This document shows positions 40,292 through 50,119 of a DNA stretch of 64,000 nt, one piece after another (positions within the stretch are counted from its first letter, which is position 1; each line of letters starts with the position of its first letter). The translations under genes and the position numbers were made by a program. The notes beneath the pieces were generated by a model. It saw only the letters and a program-made list of their open reading frames with translations. It searched no databases and had not been told where the DNA came from. Source of the DNA: Brevibacterium luteolum. Its GTDB lineage: Bacteria > Actinomycetota > Actinomycetes > Actinomycetales > Brevibacteriaceae. The DNA lies in the NCBI RefSeq assembly GCF_013004595.1, contig NZ_JABEMC010000002.1, positions 372,001 to 436,000 on the forward strand. The letters are read 5' to 3'.

Positions 40292-40521
40292 TGTACGAAC
40301 TCATCTGGCGGATCCTGCCCGGCAACTGGTTCTCCAAGCTCATTCTGTCCCTCGGCCTCATCGCCGGGGCGTGCTACCTGCTCATGCAGTTCGTGTTCCC
40401 CATCGTCGCCCCGTACATGCCGTTCAACGAGGCGACGATCGAGGAGGAGGGCGACCACGCCCCGGCCCGGCCCGGTGAGGGCGGCGAACCCGGCGTCGAA
40501 GAGCCCGGACAGGGCGGCTGA
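40291..40521 (+). CDS. Small conserved membrane protein between sortase and pabA
   Basis: A 76-aa protein with a short amphipathic N-terminus, one or two membrane helices (about residues 13-41, FSKLILSLGLIAGACYLLMQ) and a short acidic, Gly/Pro-rich tail. Its start overlaps the sortase stop and its stop overlaps the pabA start, both by one base, so it is real and translationally coupled. I recognise no characterised family; similar short membrane proteins occur in this slot in other Micrococcales. Confidence 0.8.
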   Translation: MYELIWRILPGNWFSKLILSLGLIAGACYLLMQFVFPIVAPYMPFNEATIEEEGDHAPARPGEGGEPGVEEPGQGG

Positions 40522-41165
40522 TGGCGCGCATCCTCGTCATCGACAACTACGACAGCTTCGTCTACACCCTGGTGAGCTACGTCCGCGAGCTCGGTGCCGA
40601 GACGACGGTGATCCGCAACGACGATCTCACCGCGCCCGAGGTGGCGGGCACCCTGGCAGAGTACGACGGGGTGCTCATCTCCCCGGGTCCCGGAGCCCCA
40701 GCCGATGCCGGTGTGTGCCCGCAGGTCATCGCCCACTGCGCGGACATCGGTCTGCCGGTCCTCGGCGTGTGCCTGGGCCATCAGGCGATGGGCGAGGTGT
40801 TCGGGGCGACGGTGTCGCACTCGCCGGTGCTCATGCACGGCAAGACCTCGCAGATCACCCACACCGGCACCGGCCTGTTCGCCGGCTGCCCGAGCCCGCT
40901 GACCGTCACCCGCTATCACTCCTTGGCGATCGTCGACGAGACCCTGCCCGCGGACGTCTTCGCCGTCACCGCGCAGACCGCCGACGGAGTCATCATGGGC
41001 ATCGAGCACCGAAGCGCGCCGGTGTTCGGCGTGCAGTTCCATCCCGAGTCGGTGCTGACCGAATGCGGGTACCAGATGATCGGCAACTTCCTCGCCGCTT
41101 GCGGGATGCCTGAAGCAGCTGAGGCCGCCCGCTATCGCGCCCCGCTGCTGTCGGCCCGCAGCTGA
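40521..41165 (+). CDS. pabA: Glutamine amidotransferase, PabA/TrpG type
   Basis: The 214-aa class I glutamine amidotransferase releases ammonia from glutamine for aminodeoxychorismate synthase (folate) or anthranilate synthase (tryptophan). The catalytic triad is Cys84 (GVCLGHQ), His174 and Glu176 (QFHPES); VIDNYDSFVYTLVSY and SPGPGAP are standard. The partner PabB/TrpE is not in this window, so the pathway cannot be fixed; the gene in this slot in Mycobacterium is called trpG/pabA. It converges with pknB across a terminator. Confidence 0.93.
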   Translation: MARILVIDNYDSFVYTLVSYVRELGAETTVIRNDDLTAPEVAGTLAEYDGVLISPGPGAPADAGVCPQVIAHCADIGLPVLGVCLGHQAMGEVFGATVSHSPVLMHGKTSQITHTGTGLFAGCPSPLTVTRYHSLAIVDETLPADVFAVTAQTADGVIMGIEHRSAPVFGVQFHPESVLTECGYQMIGNFLAACGMPEAAEAARYRAPLLSARS

Positions 41166-41256
41166 GGCGCCGCAGCTGAGCCCGGTCCCACCACGCACTG
41201 GGCTGGGACCACCACGCATTGGGGTGAGTCCGGAATGCGCTGAGCCGTGAATGCAC

Positions 41257-41285
41257 TGACCGGCCGAGGGATTCCCGGCCGGTCA
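41257..41285. terminator. Bidirectional terminator between pabA and pknB
   Basis: TGACCGGCCG (41257-41266) pairs with CGGCCGGTCA (41276-41285), 9-base loop, between convergent genes. Just upstream, CCACCACGCAYTGGG is repeated at 41188-41202 and 41209-41223. Confidence 0.75.
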
Positions 41286-41300
41286 GTCGTCTCGCACAGC

Positions 41301-43259
41301 TCAGCTGGTGAAGCCGAAGCGTCCGCGCATGCGGTTCAGGGCGTCGTCTGCGACTTCGTCGAGCCGGTTGCCCGGGTCGAAGGTGTTGTCCGGCCACGGC
41401 CATTCGATGCCACCGCCGTCGCCATCGTCATCGTCCTCGGTCGGTGTCGGCGACGGAGTCGGGGTCTCGGTCGGCTCCGGCGGGGCCTTGGCGATCGTGA
41501 TGGTGATGGTGGCGTGCTGCTCGACCTCCTCACCGGCATCAGTGCTCTGCTTGAAGACCTTGCCCTCTTCGTGATCGGCGGTCTCCTCTTCCCTGACGTC
41601 GCACTCCAGCTGGTAGTCGTCGCTCTTGAGCGCGTCGCAGGCCTCCTGCTCGGTCTTGCCGAGCACATCGGGCACATCGATCCGTCCGGTCGAGAGCACC
41701 AAGTCGACGTTGGAGTCCTTGTCGACCTCGGTGCCGGCCTTCGGGCGCGTCTCGATGACCGTGCCGGCTTCGACGTCGGGTGAGTTCTCGTCGATGTTGT
41801 TGCCGGCCTTGAGGTCGGCATCGTTGATGCGCTGGCGGGCCAGCGACTCGGTCTCCCCGGACACATCGGGCACGGAGACCACGTCGGGGCCGGTGGAGAC
41901 GTAGACCTTGATGGTGTCGCCGTGTTTGACCTGGGAGCCGGCCGGAGGATCGGTCTTGACGACATTGCCCTCCTTGATCTCATCATCGGCGATCGGCTCA
42001 CGATCAGGTGTGAGGTTCTGGTTGATGAGGTAGCTGTCGGCATTATCGGCTGAGCGGTCGCGCAGATCCGCCAGCTCGAAGGTCACCGGCTCCCGTTCCT
42101 TCGTGGCGTTGTAGACCCACAGACCGAGCCCGGCGAGCACGACGGCGACAAGCGCAGCACCGATCCACATCCAGGTCTTGCGCTTGCGCTCCTTCTCCTC
42201 ATCGACACCGTCCTCATCCTCCGGCACGGTGGCGACGGCATTCGTCATCGGCGCGGTGTTCATCGCCTGGGTCGGCACACCGGTGGCGTAGGCCGGCTGC
42301 GGAGTGCCGATGCCGGCTGCGGCCGCCCCTAGCCCGGCACCGGCCAGAGCCGCCGGTGGTCTGAACATCTGGGTGGCGTCATCGGCATCGCCGTCGAGCG
42401 AAGTCGGTCGGCCGTCGCGCACGGCAAGCACGTCCTCGCGGAAGGTGAAGGCATCCTGGTAGCGGATGTCGCGGTCCTTCTCCAGGGCGTGCATGAGCAG
42501 CCGGTCGAGAGCAGGCGGCACCTCGGGATTGAACTCCGAGGGAGCCTTCGGTCGTTCGCCGACGTGCTGGTAGGCGACCGCGAGCTGCGAATCGCCCTGG
42601 AACGGCGGCCGGCCGGCGACGAGTTCGTACAGCAGGCAGGCGGTGGAGTACAGGTCGGAGCGGGCGTCGACGATCTCGCCGCGCGCCTGCTCGGGTGAGA
42701 GGTACTGGGCGGTGCCGACGACCGACTGGGTCTGGGTCAGGCTGCCGGTGTCCTCCAGGGCGCGGGCGATGCCGAAGTCCATCACCTTGATGTCGCCCTC
42801 AGGGGTGAGCATGACGTTGGCGGGTTTGATGTCGCGGTGGACGATGCCGTTGCGGTGGCTGTACTCCAGCGGGCCGAGCACACCTGCGGTGACGTCGAGG
42901 GCCTCGCGGATCGTCAGGCTGCCATGGGTGGAGATGACCTCGCGCAGCGTGTGCCCCTCGACGTACTCCATGACGATGAAGGGCACCTGCACGGTCGAGC
43001 CGCCGGATTCGGAGAAGACCTCCTCACCGGAGTCGTAGACGGCGACGATGCCGGGGTGGTTGAGACCCGCGGCCGCCTGCGCTTCACGCTTGAGGCGGGC
43101 GTGGAACGACGGGTCACGGGCGAGGTCAGAGCGCAGCAGCTTGATGGCAACACGACGGCCCAGGCGGGTGTCGAGGCCCTCATGGACCTCGGCCATGCCG
43201 CCACGTCCCAGCAGCCGATGCACTTCGTATCGGCCGGAGAGTATCCGCGGTTCGCTCAT
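41301..43259 (-). CDS. pknB: Ser/Thr protein kinase PknB with three PASTA domains
   Basis: A 652-aa receptor kinase. The kinase domain (about 10-285) has the GRGGMAEV loop, Lys40, HRD with Asp143, DFG at 161-163 and the activation loop TQSVVGTAQYLSPEQ. One membrane helix lies at about 362-383. Outside are three PASTA repeats (about 388-595), one fewer than M. tuberculosis PknB, then a Thr/Pro stalk, an acidic DDDDGDGGG run and a 35-residue tail. PASTA domains bind muropeptides and lipid II, linking wall status to division control. It is last in the fhaA-to-pknB operon, 18 bases after pknA. Confidence 0.96.
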   Translation of the reverse strand: MSEPRILSGRYEVHRLLGRGGMAEVHEGLDTRLGRRVAIKLLRSDLARDPSFHARLKREAQAAAGLNHPGIVAVYDSGEEVFSESGGSTVQVPFIVMEYVEGHTLREVISTHGSLTIREALDVTAGVLGPLEYSHRNGIVHRDIKPANVMLTPEGDIKVMDFGIARALEDTGSLTQTQSVVGTAQYLSPEQARGEIVDARSDLYSTACLLYELVAGRPPFQGDSQLAVAYQHVGERPKAPSEFNPEVPPALDRLLMHALEKDRDIRYQDAFTFREDVLAVRDGRPTSLDGDADDATQMFRPPAALAGAGLGAAAAGIGTPQPAYATGVPTQAMNTAPMTNAVATVPEDEDGVDEEKERKRKTWMWIGAALVAVVLAGLGLWVYNATKEREPVTFELADLRDRSADNADSYLINQNLTPDREPIADDEIKEGNVVKTDPPAGSQVKHGDTIKVYVSTGPDVVSVPDVSGETESLARQRINDADLKAGNNIDENSPDVEAGTVIETRPKAGTEVDKDSNVDLVLSTGRIDVPDVLGKTEQEACDALKSDDYQLECDVREEETADHEEGKVFKQSTDAGEEVEQHATITITIAKAPPEPTETPTPSPTPTEDDDDGDGGGIEWPWPDNTFDPGNRLDEVADDALNRMRGRFGFTS

Positions 43260-43277
43260 GCTGTTCCTTCTCGTCTG

Positions 43278-44948
43278 TCAGTTTCCGCCGCGGCCGGAGT
43301 TCTGGCCCGGTCCGCTGCCGTTGTTGCTGCCACCGCCGTTGCCGTTGCCACCGCCGTTGCCGTTGCCGTTGTTGCCACCGCCGTTGCCGTTGCCACCGCC
43401 ATCATCGCCGCCGTCGCCACCATCATCACCGCCGTCGTCCGGTGGCTGGGTGGGCTCAGGTTCGGGTTCCTGCGTCGGCTGCGGGTTGCGCGTGGGCTCA
43501 CCTTCCCGCGTCGGCTCCGGGGCGCGGGTCGGCTCCTGGCGCTGCGGTCCTTCCGACACTTCGATCGTGACGGTGTCACCAGGGGCAAAAGTGTAGCCGT
43601 TGCTGCCCTCGCGGACATCGACGACCGTGCCGGCAGGCTCGTTCGAGGCCACCATCGTCGACCTGACCTTCAGGCCCAACTGTTCGAGGTTCGAGGTCGC
43701 CGAGGATTCTGAGAGGCCGATGTAGTCGCTGGGCTTGATGGTGATCTCCTCCTGCGTCGGCGTTGCCGTCGTTGTCGGAGCAGGAGCCGGTTCATCGTCC
43801 TTGGGGCCGAAGAACAGCCAGCCGATCCAGGCAAGACCGGCCAGCAGCAGGATCACCAGGATCGTGACGATGACCGCCGAGGCCTTCGACTTCTTCCCGT
43901 CCTCCTCGGCCTCCGGGTCCTCGGCCAGCTGGCCATCGGACCCGTACGGGGCGACGGCTGAGGCACCGGTGTGGCTGCCCGGCTGATAGGCGCGGGTCTG
44001 CTGGGTGGCCGGCATGACGCGAGTCGAGGAGTCCTCAGGCTGGCTGAACACGCGGGTGACCGCCTCGGAGGCGGCTGCCGCGGCCGCCCCAGCGGCGAGC
44101 ATCTGCGGGACCGCCGCCTCGGCTGCGGGCACATCGCCGTTCATGAGAGCACGCGCTGCAGTCGCGAGAGCGGCACCGGAGGCCGGGCGCTTCTCCGGCT
44201 GCTTCGACAGCAGCGAGTCGACCAGCCGGCGGACCGGTTCGGAGACCGTCTCCGGCAGCGGCGGGTGCTGGCGGTTGACCTGCGCGATGGCGATCTCGAC
44301 CTGCGAATCCCCGGTGAACGGGCGATTGCCGGCCAGCGCCTCGTAGGCGATGATGCCGAGCGAATACAGGTCCGACTTCGGTGTCGAACCCTTGCCCGTC
44401 GCCTGCTCGGGAGCCAGATACTGGGCGGTGCCCATCACCTGGCCGGTCTTCGTCAAAGGCGCCTGGTCAGCGACCCGGGCGATGCCGAAGTCGGTGATCT
44501 TGACCCGGAAATCCGGGGTGATGAGCAGGTTGCCGGGCTTGACGTCGCGGTGGACGACCCCGGACATGTGCGCAGCATGCAGCGCCTGCGCGGCCTGAGC
44601 GACGATCGAGAGCGTATCGGCCTCGCTCATCGGGCCGCGGTCGAGCAGAGCGGCCAGCGACTCACCGGGCACGAACTCCATGACGAGGTACGGTGAGCCG
44701 TTCTCCTCGCCGTAGTCGTACACGCCGGCGATGCCGGGATCGGACACAGCACCCATCGAACGCGCCTCGGCACGGAAGCGGGCGAGGAATCCCTGATCGG
44801 ACAGGTACTCGTCCTTCATGATCTTCGCTGCGACCTCGCGTTCGAGGACGGTGTCGCGTCCGCGCCACACCTCGCCCATGCCGCCGACGGCGATCCGGCT
44901 GGTGAGTTCGTAACGGCCGCCGAGCAGCGTGCCTGGTTCTGGCCTCAT
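43278..44948 (-). CDS. pknA: Ser/Thr protein kinase PknA-like, with one PASTA domain and a Gly/Asn tail
   Basis: A 556-aa kinase with GGMGEVWRG, Lys42, Asp135 in [15 protein letters not shown] and the activation segment [15 protein letters not shown] membrane helix (around residues 355-377) leads to one PASTA domain (about 398-465), then a Pro/Thr/Glu-rich stalk and a tail of about 65 residues made almost wholly of Gly, Asn and Asp. M. tuberculosis PknA has no PASTA domain, so this form is different. It phosphorylates division and wall proteins with PknB. The start overlaps the pbpA stop by four bases. Confidence 0.93.
   Translation of the reverse strand: MRPEPGTLLGGRYELTSRIAVGGMGEVWRGRDTVLEREVAAKIMKDEYLSDQGFLARFRAEARSMGAVSDPGIAGVYDYGEENGSPYLVMEFVPGESLAALLDRGPMSEADTLSIVAQAAQALHAAHMSGVVHRDVKPGNLLITPDFRVKITDFGIARVADQAPLTKTGQVMGTAQYLAPEQATGKGSTPKSDLYSLGIIAYEALAGNRPFTGDSQVEIAIAQVNRQHPPLPETVSEPVRRLVDSLLSKQPEKRPASGAALATAARALMNGDVPAAEAAVPQMLAAGAAAAAASEAVTRVFSQPEDSSTRVMPATQQTRAYQPGSHTGASAVAPYGSDGQLAEDPEAEEDGKKSKASAVIVTILVILLLAGLAWIGWLFFGPKDDEPAPAPTTTATPTQEEITIKPSDYIGLSESSATSNLEQLGLKVRSTMVASNEPAGTVVDVREGSNGYTFAPGDTVTIEVSEGPQRQEPTRAPEPTREGEPTRNPQPTQEPEPEPTQPPDDGGDDGGDGGDDGGGNGNGGGNNGNGNGGGNGNGGGSNNGSGPGQNSGRGGN
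43290..43440 (-). repeat. Imperfect short tandem repeat in the pknA 3' end
   Basis: On the plus strand the sequence is built of CCGTTGCCGTTGCCACCG-like units repeated imperfectly over about 130 bases, encoding (GGNGNG)n and GGDDGG runs of the PknA tail. The 3- and 6-base periodicity makes length variation by slippage likely without frameshift. Confidence 0.75.
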
Positions 44949-46414
44949 GAATCCATCACCGCTTCCATGACTGATTTTGCGATCGGGCCGGCGACGCGTC
45001 CACCGGAGGCCTCATTGCCGGCATTGCCGCCGCTTTCGACGACGACTGCCACGGCGACCTGCGGGTCGTCTGCCGGGGCGAAGGAGGTGAACCATGCATG
45101 CGGTGCCCTGCCCTTCGCGTGCTGTGCCGTGCCGGTCTTCGCTGCGACATCGACACCGGGGATCTTCGCGGCTGTGCCGGTTCCCCCGTCGACGACGTTG
45201 ACCATCATGTCCGTCAGCTGACCGGCGGTGTCGCTGCTGATCGGGTTGGAGAAGGTCCGCGGCCGCGGCTCCTCGATGAGATCGAGGGTGCGGGCATTGC
45301 GGATCTGGGAGATGAGCTGGGGCTGCATGAGCTCTCCGTCGTTGGCGATCGCCGAGGCGACCATCGCCATCTGGATGGGGGTGGCGCGCACCTCGAACTG
45401 GCCGAGCGACGACTGGGCGAGCTGCGGTTCGTTCACGTCGGCCGGGAACGAGGAGGCGGTGACCGCCAGCGGCATGTCGAAGCTCTCCCCGAACCCGAAC
45501 TTCTTCGCCTGCTCATTCATCGCCTCAGCACCTAGGTCCATGCCCAGCTGCGCGAACGTCGTGTTGCACGACTTCGTCAGCGCATGGTCGAGGCTGGCGG
45601 TGCTGCCGTTGCCGCAGGAGGCGCCGCCGGCGTTGCGGATCGTCGCCGAGGTCTGCGGCAGGTCGAGAACGGTCGGCGAGGGCAGCTCGGAGTCCTGGGT
45701 GTACTGCCCGGATTCGAGCGCGGCAGCAGCGGTGACGAGCTTGAACGTCGAGCCCGGCGGGTAGAGGTTGCCGCCGATCGCCCGGTTGTAGGCCGGGTTG
45801 GCGTCGTTGTCGATGAGCGAATTGTACGCATCGAGGGCGGCATCCCGGTTGTGCGTGGCCAGCGCGTTGGGGTCCCAGCCCGGCGTCGAGACCATTGCGA
45901 GGACCTTGCCGGTCTTCGGGTCAAGTGCCACGGCGGCGCCGCGCTGGCCGCTCAGACCGTCCCAGGCGGCCTTCTGGGCCTTCGGGTTGATCGTGAGTTC
46001 AACGGCGGCGCCGGCCGGCTGCTGGCCGGTGAGCAGGTTGGAGACCTTGTCGTAGAACAGCGCGTCGTCGGTGCCTGAGAGCAGCCCGTTCTCGGTGCGC
46101 TCGAGCCCGGAGGTGCCCGAGGTGATGGAGAAGTAGCCGGTGAGGCTGGCGTACATCTCCGCCGACATCCCCTCAGCGCCGTACTTGCGCTGGAACTTGT
46201 ACGGGTCGTCGACGGGTTCTGAGTAGGCGATCGGGGTGCCGTCGACGAGGATAGGCCCGCGGTCACGAGAGAGCTCGTCGAGCAGCGTCCGGTTATTCAG
46301 CGGATTGTCCTTCAGCGACTGCGCGGCGAAGTACTGCACGTAGCTCGTCGAGCCGAACAGCAGCGCGAACATCACGAAACCGACGACGGCCAGGTGCTTG
46401 AGCGGATTCTTCAC
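44945..46414 (-). CDS. pbpA: Penicillin-binding protein A (class B transpeptidase)
   Basis: A 489-aa monofunctional peptidoglycan transpeptidase with an N-terminal membrane anchor (about 8-30). Active-site motifs are SxxK at Ser222-Lys225 (GSTFK), SxN at Ser282-Asn284 (KSCN) and KTG at 426-428. It cross-links peptide stems outside the membrane and works with the glycosyltransferase RodA, encoded immediately upstream with a four-base overlap. In Mycobacterium PbpA localisation is controlled by PknB phosphorylation, and the kinases are encoded in the same operon here. Confidence 0.96.
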   Translation of the reverse strand: MKNPLKHLAVVGFVMFALLFGSTSYVQYFAAQSLKDNPLNNRTLLDELSRDRGPILVDGTPIAYSEPVDDPYKFQRKYGAEGMSAEMYASLTGYFSITSGTSGLERTENGLLSGTDDALFYDKVSNLLTGQQPAGAAVELTINPKAQKAAWDGLSGQRGAAVALDPKTGKVLAMVSTPGWDPNALATHNRDAALDAYNSLIDNDANPAYNRAIGGNLYPPGSTFKLVTAAAALESGQYTQDSELPSPTVLDLPQTSATIRNAGGASCGNGSTASLDHALTKSCNTTFAQLGMDLGAEAMNEQAKKFGFGESFDMPLAVTASSFPADVNEPQLAQSSLGQFEVRATPIQMAMVASAIANDGELMQPQLISQIRNARTLDLIEEPRPRTFSNPISSDTAGQLTDMMVNVVDGGTGTAAKIPGVDVAAKTGTAQHAKGRAPHAWFTSFAPADDPQVAVAVVVESGGNAGNEASGGRVAGPIAKSVMEAVMDS

Positions 46415-48045
46415 TGGCTCTCACCTCCGCGCTGGAAGTTCGTCGTCGGGGCGTCATCGGCGTCGATCCCCGCTCCCGAGGCGGGGGTGCGGTTCTGCTC
46501 GCCGGTCACGTACACCTCGGGAGGGGCCACCGGTGCGTCACCGGGACGGCGGACCTTGCGCTTGGAGCGCAGCCGGCCGAGCGTGGAGGCCAGCGCGGAT
46601 TCGTGGGCCTCGTCCTCGTCGACGGGCTTCTGGATGGTGAGCACGCCGGTTTGGAACTCCTCGGCCGGGCGGCGGGCGTTGTCGCTCATGCGCAGCATCA
46701 GGCCGATGATGATCCAGTTCGCGATGAGCGAGGAGCCGCCGTAGGCCAGGAACGGCGTGGTCAGGCCGGTGAGCGGGATGAGCCGGGTGACGCCGCCGAT
46801 GACGATGAAGCACTGCAGAGCGATGGTGAAGGACAGGCCGGTGGCCAGCAGGGTGCCGAAGCCGTCGCGCAGCTGCTGGGCGATCTTCATGCCGCGTTCG
46901 AAGAGGACCACGTAGAGCAGCAGGATCGCGAACATGCCCACCAGCCCGAGCTCCTCGCCGAGGGAGGCGTAGATGAAGTCGGATTCGGCATAGGGCACGA
47001 TGTGGGGCCGGCCGTTGCCCAGGCCCGCGCCGGTCAGTCCGCCTTTGGCCATGCCGAACAGGCCCTGCACCAGCTGGTAGGACCCGCCGATCTCACGGTT
47101 GTACATGTCCGGGTTGAGCGCATCGAGCCAGCCGTCGAGGCGCTGCTGGACGTGGCTGAAGATGCGCGAGGCGATGAGCGCACCGGCGGTGAACATGCCC
47201 AGGCCGAGGAAGATCCAGGCCTTCTTGCCGGTGCCGACGTAGAGGACGGCGACGAAGAGGCCGAAGAACAGCAGCGAGGTGCCGAGGTCGCGCTGCAGGA
47301 CGAGGATGCCGACGCTGGCGATCCAGGCGATGATGATCGGCCCGAGGTCGCGTGGGCGCGGGAACTGCATGCCGAGGAATTTGGGTCCGGCGAGCACGAG
47401 CTGGTCGCGGTAGCTGACGAGGTAGCCGGCGAAGAAGATCGCCAGGCAGATCTTGGCGATCTCACCGGGCTGGAAGGACATGCCGCCGATGCCGATCCAG
47501 ATGCGGGCGCCGTTGATCGTCTTGCCGAGGCCGGGCACGAGCGGCAGCATGAGCAGCACGAGAGCGGCTAAGCCGGTGAGGTAGGTGTAGCGGCGCAGCA
47601 TCCGGTGATCGCGCAGGAACGCGATGACGAGGGCGCACAGGATGATCCCGAGGGTCATCCAGATGAGCTGGGAGACGGCGGCATTCGATTCGCGACCGGC
47701 GGCGGTCTTGGCGACGTCGATGCGGTAGATCATCGCCAGGCCGAGGCCGTTGAGCAGCACGGCCAGCGGCACGAGGACGGGGTCGGCGTAGCGGGCCCGC
47801 CACCACACGATGAGGTGCAGGGCGAGGGCGAGGGCTGCCAGCCAGCCGGCGTACTGGTAGACGTTGGCGGGCACGGTCTGTTCACTGCCGAGGCCCACGA
47901 GTGCGTAGGCGCCGGCGGAGATGACGACGGCCAGCGCGGTCAGCAGCAGCTCGGAGATCCGCAGGGCCTGCGGGCTCCGGTGCCGCTGGGGCGTCGTCGC
48001 GGCCGGGGAGAGTGCGGGAGCGTCAGGTGCGTAGCTCATGCTCAC
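46411..48045 (-). CDS. rodA: SEDS-family peptidoglycan polymerase RodA/FtsW
   Basis: A 544-aa protein with about 10-12 membrane helices and the SEDS signatures GARIWIGIGGMSFQPGE and LVGMFAILLLYVVL, then FLAYGGSSLIANW. SEDS proteins polymerise lipid II into glycan strands. The N-terminal 30 and C-terminal 75 residues are cytoplasmic and disordered. The pairing with pbpA and placement between stp and pbpA identify it as the RodA of the elongation/septation operon. Overlaps both neighbours by four bases. Confidence 0.95.
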   Translation of the reverse strand: MSMSYAPDAPALSPAATTPQRHRSPQALRISELLLTALAVVISAGAYALVGLGSEQTVPANVYQYAGWLAALALALHLIVWWRARYADPVLVPLAVLLNGLGLAMIYRIDVAKTAAGRESNAAVSQLIWMTLGIILCALVIAFLRDHRMLRRYTYLTGLAALVLLMLPLVPGLGKTINGARIWIGIGGMSFQPGEIAKICLAIFFAGYLVSYRDQLVLAGPKFLGMQFPRPRDLGPIIIAWIASVGILVLQRDLGTSLLFFGLFVAVLYVGTGKKAWIFLGLGMFTAGALIASRIFSHVQQRLDGWLDALNPDMYNREIGGSYQLVQGLFGMAKGGLTGAGLGNGRPHIVPYAESDFIYASLGEELGLVGMFAILLLYVVLFERGMKIAQQLRDGFGTLLATGLSFTIALQCFIVIGGVTRLIPLTGLTTPFLAYGGSSLIANWIIIGLMLRMSDNARRPAEEFQTGVLTIQKPVDEDEAHESALASTLGRLRSKRKVRRPGDAPVAPPEVYVTGEQNRTPASGAGIDADDAPTTNFQRGGESQ

Positions 48046-49610
48046 CCGCCCGTGTCCGAGGACCGTTCGGGCACGCCCTGACCCTGCTGGTCGGTGCTGT
48101 CGGGGTTCGGTTCGCCGGTGTTCTTCGGCGGCGGTGCCGGGTCCGTTGAGGTATCGGCGGCGCCGGCGCTCATCTTCTTCGCGGCGTTCTGCTCGGCCTC
48201 ATCGCGCAGGTTGCCGACGAGTCTGTCGGCATCGGCGCGTGAGCTGGCCGGAATGGTCTGCTCGATGCGGCGCTGCGAGTACGCCGAGAGGTCATCGACG
48301 CGCACCTCGGTGGTCTCGTCGAGTTCGGAGAGTTCGATCGGCCCGAGCTTCTGGGCGATGCCGCGGTAGACAGCGACATTGCCGGCGTCGGCGGCGACGT
48401 AGTACTGCCCGCGGATGAAGGTGTAGCCGACGACGCCAGCGAGCACGAGTGCTGCGAGCACGGCGATGGTGACGATGATGCCGAGCAGCGGGCGGCGCCT
48501 GGGTCTCTCATCATCGTCCCAGTCCTCGTCGTGACGGGCGATGTCCTCGTCGTGGCGGGCGATCTCCTGGGTCTCAGCGACGGTCGCGGTGCGCGTGCCG
48601 CGACCGCGGGCAGCCGAGCCAAGATCCCCGGCGGCGGTGGCCCCACCGGGACCAGCGGCCGTGCCCGAGGCGCCGATCGCCGCGGCAGGTGCGCCGTTGT
48701 CGGGCCGGTCGACGACGTCGAGTGGGCGGGTGTCGGTGTTGTCTTCGCCGATGGTGTCGAACTGGCCGGTGTCGATGAGTTCGGTGGGGGTGTCCTTCTG
48801 GCCCAGCAGCGCGAACTGCGGGTTGTCGCGCACCGAGCCGACGGATTCGCCGCTGGTGGTCTCAGCGCTGTCGTCGGCCGCGACGACATCGCCGATGACG
48901 ACGGTGATATTGTCTGCGCCGCCGCCGTCGAGGGCCATTTCGACGAGCCGGTCGCAGCAGGCGCCGGGGTCGTCGACGGTGGCCAGGGTGTGCTTGATCT
49001 CGTCGATGTCGGCGAATCCGGTCAGCCCGTCGGAGCACAGCATCCAGCGGTCGCCGATGCGCGCCTCGCGGATCGACATGTCGAGTTCCGGTGCCGCGCC
49101 GACGTCGCCGAGCACGCGCATGACAACCGAGCGCTGCGGATGCTGTTCGGCCTCTTCGGCGGTGATGCGGCCTTCATCGACGAGCATCTGCACGAAGGTG
49201 TGGTCGTGGGTGGCGAGGTCGAGTTCGCCGTCGCGCAGCAGGTAGCCGCGCGAGTCGCCGATGTGGGCCAGGGCCAGCTTCGAACCGGCGCGCAGCAGCG
49301 CGGTGACGGTGGTGCCCATTCCGGCGAGTTCGGGCTTCTCGGCCACCGAGTTGGTGATGCGCTCATTGGCGTCGAGGATCGCGGTGCGCAGCGCTTCGGA
49401 GGCGTCGTGTTCGTGATCGTCGGCATCGAGGTCGGAGAGCCGGGCGACGGTGATCGCCGAGGCGACGTCACCTCCGGCGTGCCCGCCCATGCCGTCGGCG
49501 ATGAGCAGGAAGTTCGGCCCGGCATAGCCGGAGTCCTGGTTGTTCTTGCGCACCGCGCCGACGTGGGAGCGAGCGGCTGAGCGCAGCATGATGGGGTGGG
49601 GACTGCTCAC
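48042..49610 (-). CDS. stp: PP2C-type Ser/Thr phosphatase Stp/PstP
   Basis: A 522-aa PPM-family metal-dependent phosphatase that reverses PknA/PknB signalling. The catalytic domain (1-240) has VGAVRKNNQDSGY, DGMGGHAGG, HIGDSRGYLL, CSDGLTGF and GGADNITVV, supplying the metal-binding aspartates. A long linker follows, then one membrane helix (around residue 385-405) and an extracytoplasmic domain of about 115 residues with a Pro-rich end. Length matches M. tuberculosis PstP. Four-base overlaps join it to fhaB and rodA. Confidence 0.95.
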   Translation of the reverse strand: MSSPHPIMLRSAARSHVGAVRKNNQDSGYAGPNFLLIADGMGGHAGGDVASAITVARLSDLDADDHEHDASEALRTAILDANERITNSVAEKPELAGMGTTVTALLRAGSKLALAHIGDSRGYLLRDGELDLATHDHTFVQMLVDEGRITAEEAEQHPQRSVVMRVLGDVGAAPELDMSIREARIGDRWMLCSDGLTGFADIDEIKHTLATVDDPGACCDRLVEMALDGGGADNITVVIGDVVAADDSAETTSGESVGSVRDNPQFALLGQKDTPTELIDTGQFDTIGEDNTDTRPLDVVDRPDNGAPAAAIGASGTAAGPGGATAAGDLGSAARGRGTRTATVAETQEIARHDEDIARHDEDWDDDERPRRRPLLGIIVTIAVLAALVLAGVVGYTFIRGQYYVAADAGNVAVYRGIAQKLGPIELSELDETTEVRVDDLSAYSQRRIEQTIPASSRADADRLVGNLRDEAEQNAAKKMSAGAADTSTDPAPPPKNTGEPNPDSTDQQGQGVPERSSDTGG

Positions 49611-50119
49611 GAACGTAGCTCCATGGTGGTGTGGCCGACGGTCACGGCGGTGCCGGGGGAGATGGGGATGGGGCTGGACAGGCGCTGTTCGCCGATGAAG
49701 GTTCCGTTGGTGGAGCCGAGGTCCTCGACGTACCAGCGGCCGCCGGAGGGGACGAAGCGGGCGTGATGGCCGGAGGCGAAGTCATCGTCGAGCACCAGGG
49801 TGTTGTCACTGGAGCGGCCGATCGTGATCGGCGCGGTGCCCAGCGCGATGACCATCCCCTGCAGCGCACCGGAGGTGACGACGAGGGAGTGGGGCTGCTG
49901 CGGCGCGGCAGCAGGCGGGTGGTGTGGCTGCGAGGAGGCCGAGCCGGCAGGCGCAGCAGCGGGGCTGCCAGCGGTCTTCCGGCTGCGTCGGGACGCTCGA
50001 TTGCGGCTGCGACGTGGGCCGAAGAGGTCTTGGCGCAGGACACCGGCGATGAGGAAGACGAAGAGCCACAGCAGAACGAAGAATGCCAACCGCAGCACCA
50101 GGACGGTGAACTCGCTCAT
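49607..50119 (-). CDS. fhaB: FHA-domain protein FhaB (FipA-like)
   Basis: The 170-aa protein has an N-terminal membrane helix (about 6-28), a basic linker and a C-terminal FHA phosphothreonine-binding domain (ITIGRSSDNTLVLDD, SGHHARF, LGSTNGTF). It links kinase signals to FtsZ/FtsQ in Mycobacterium. The chosen start ATG 50119 overlaps the fhaA stop (TGATG); a longer frame is an artefact reading through fhaA. Confidence 0.93.
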   Translation of the reverse strand: MSEFTVLVLRLAFFVLLWLFVFLIAGVLRQDLFGPRRSRNRASRRSRKTAGSPAAAPAGSASSQPHHPPAAAPQQPHSLVVTSGALQGMVIALGTAPITIGRSSDNTLVLDDDFASGHHARFVPSGGRWYVEDLGSTNGTFIGEQRLSSPIPISPGTAVTVGHTTMELRS

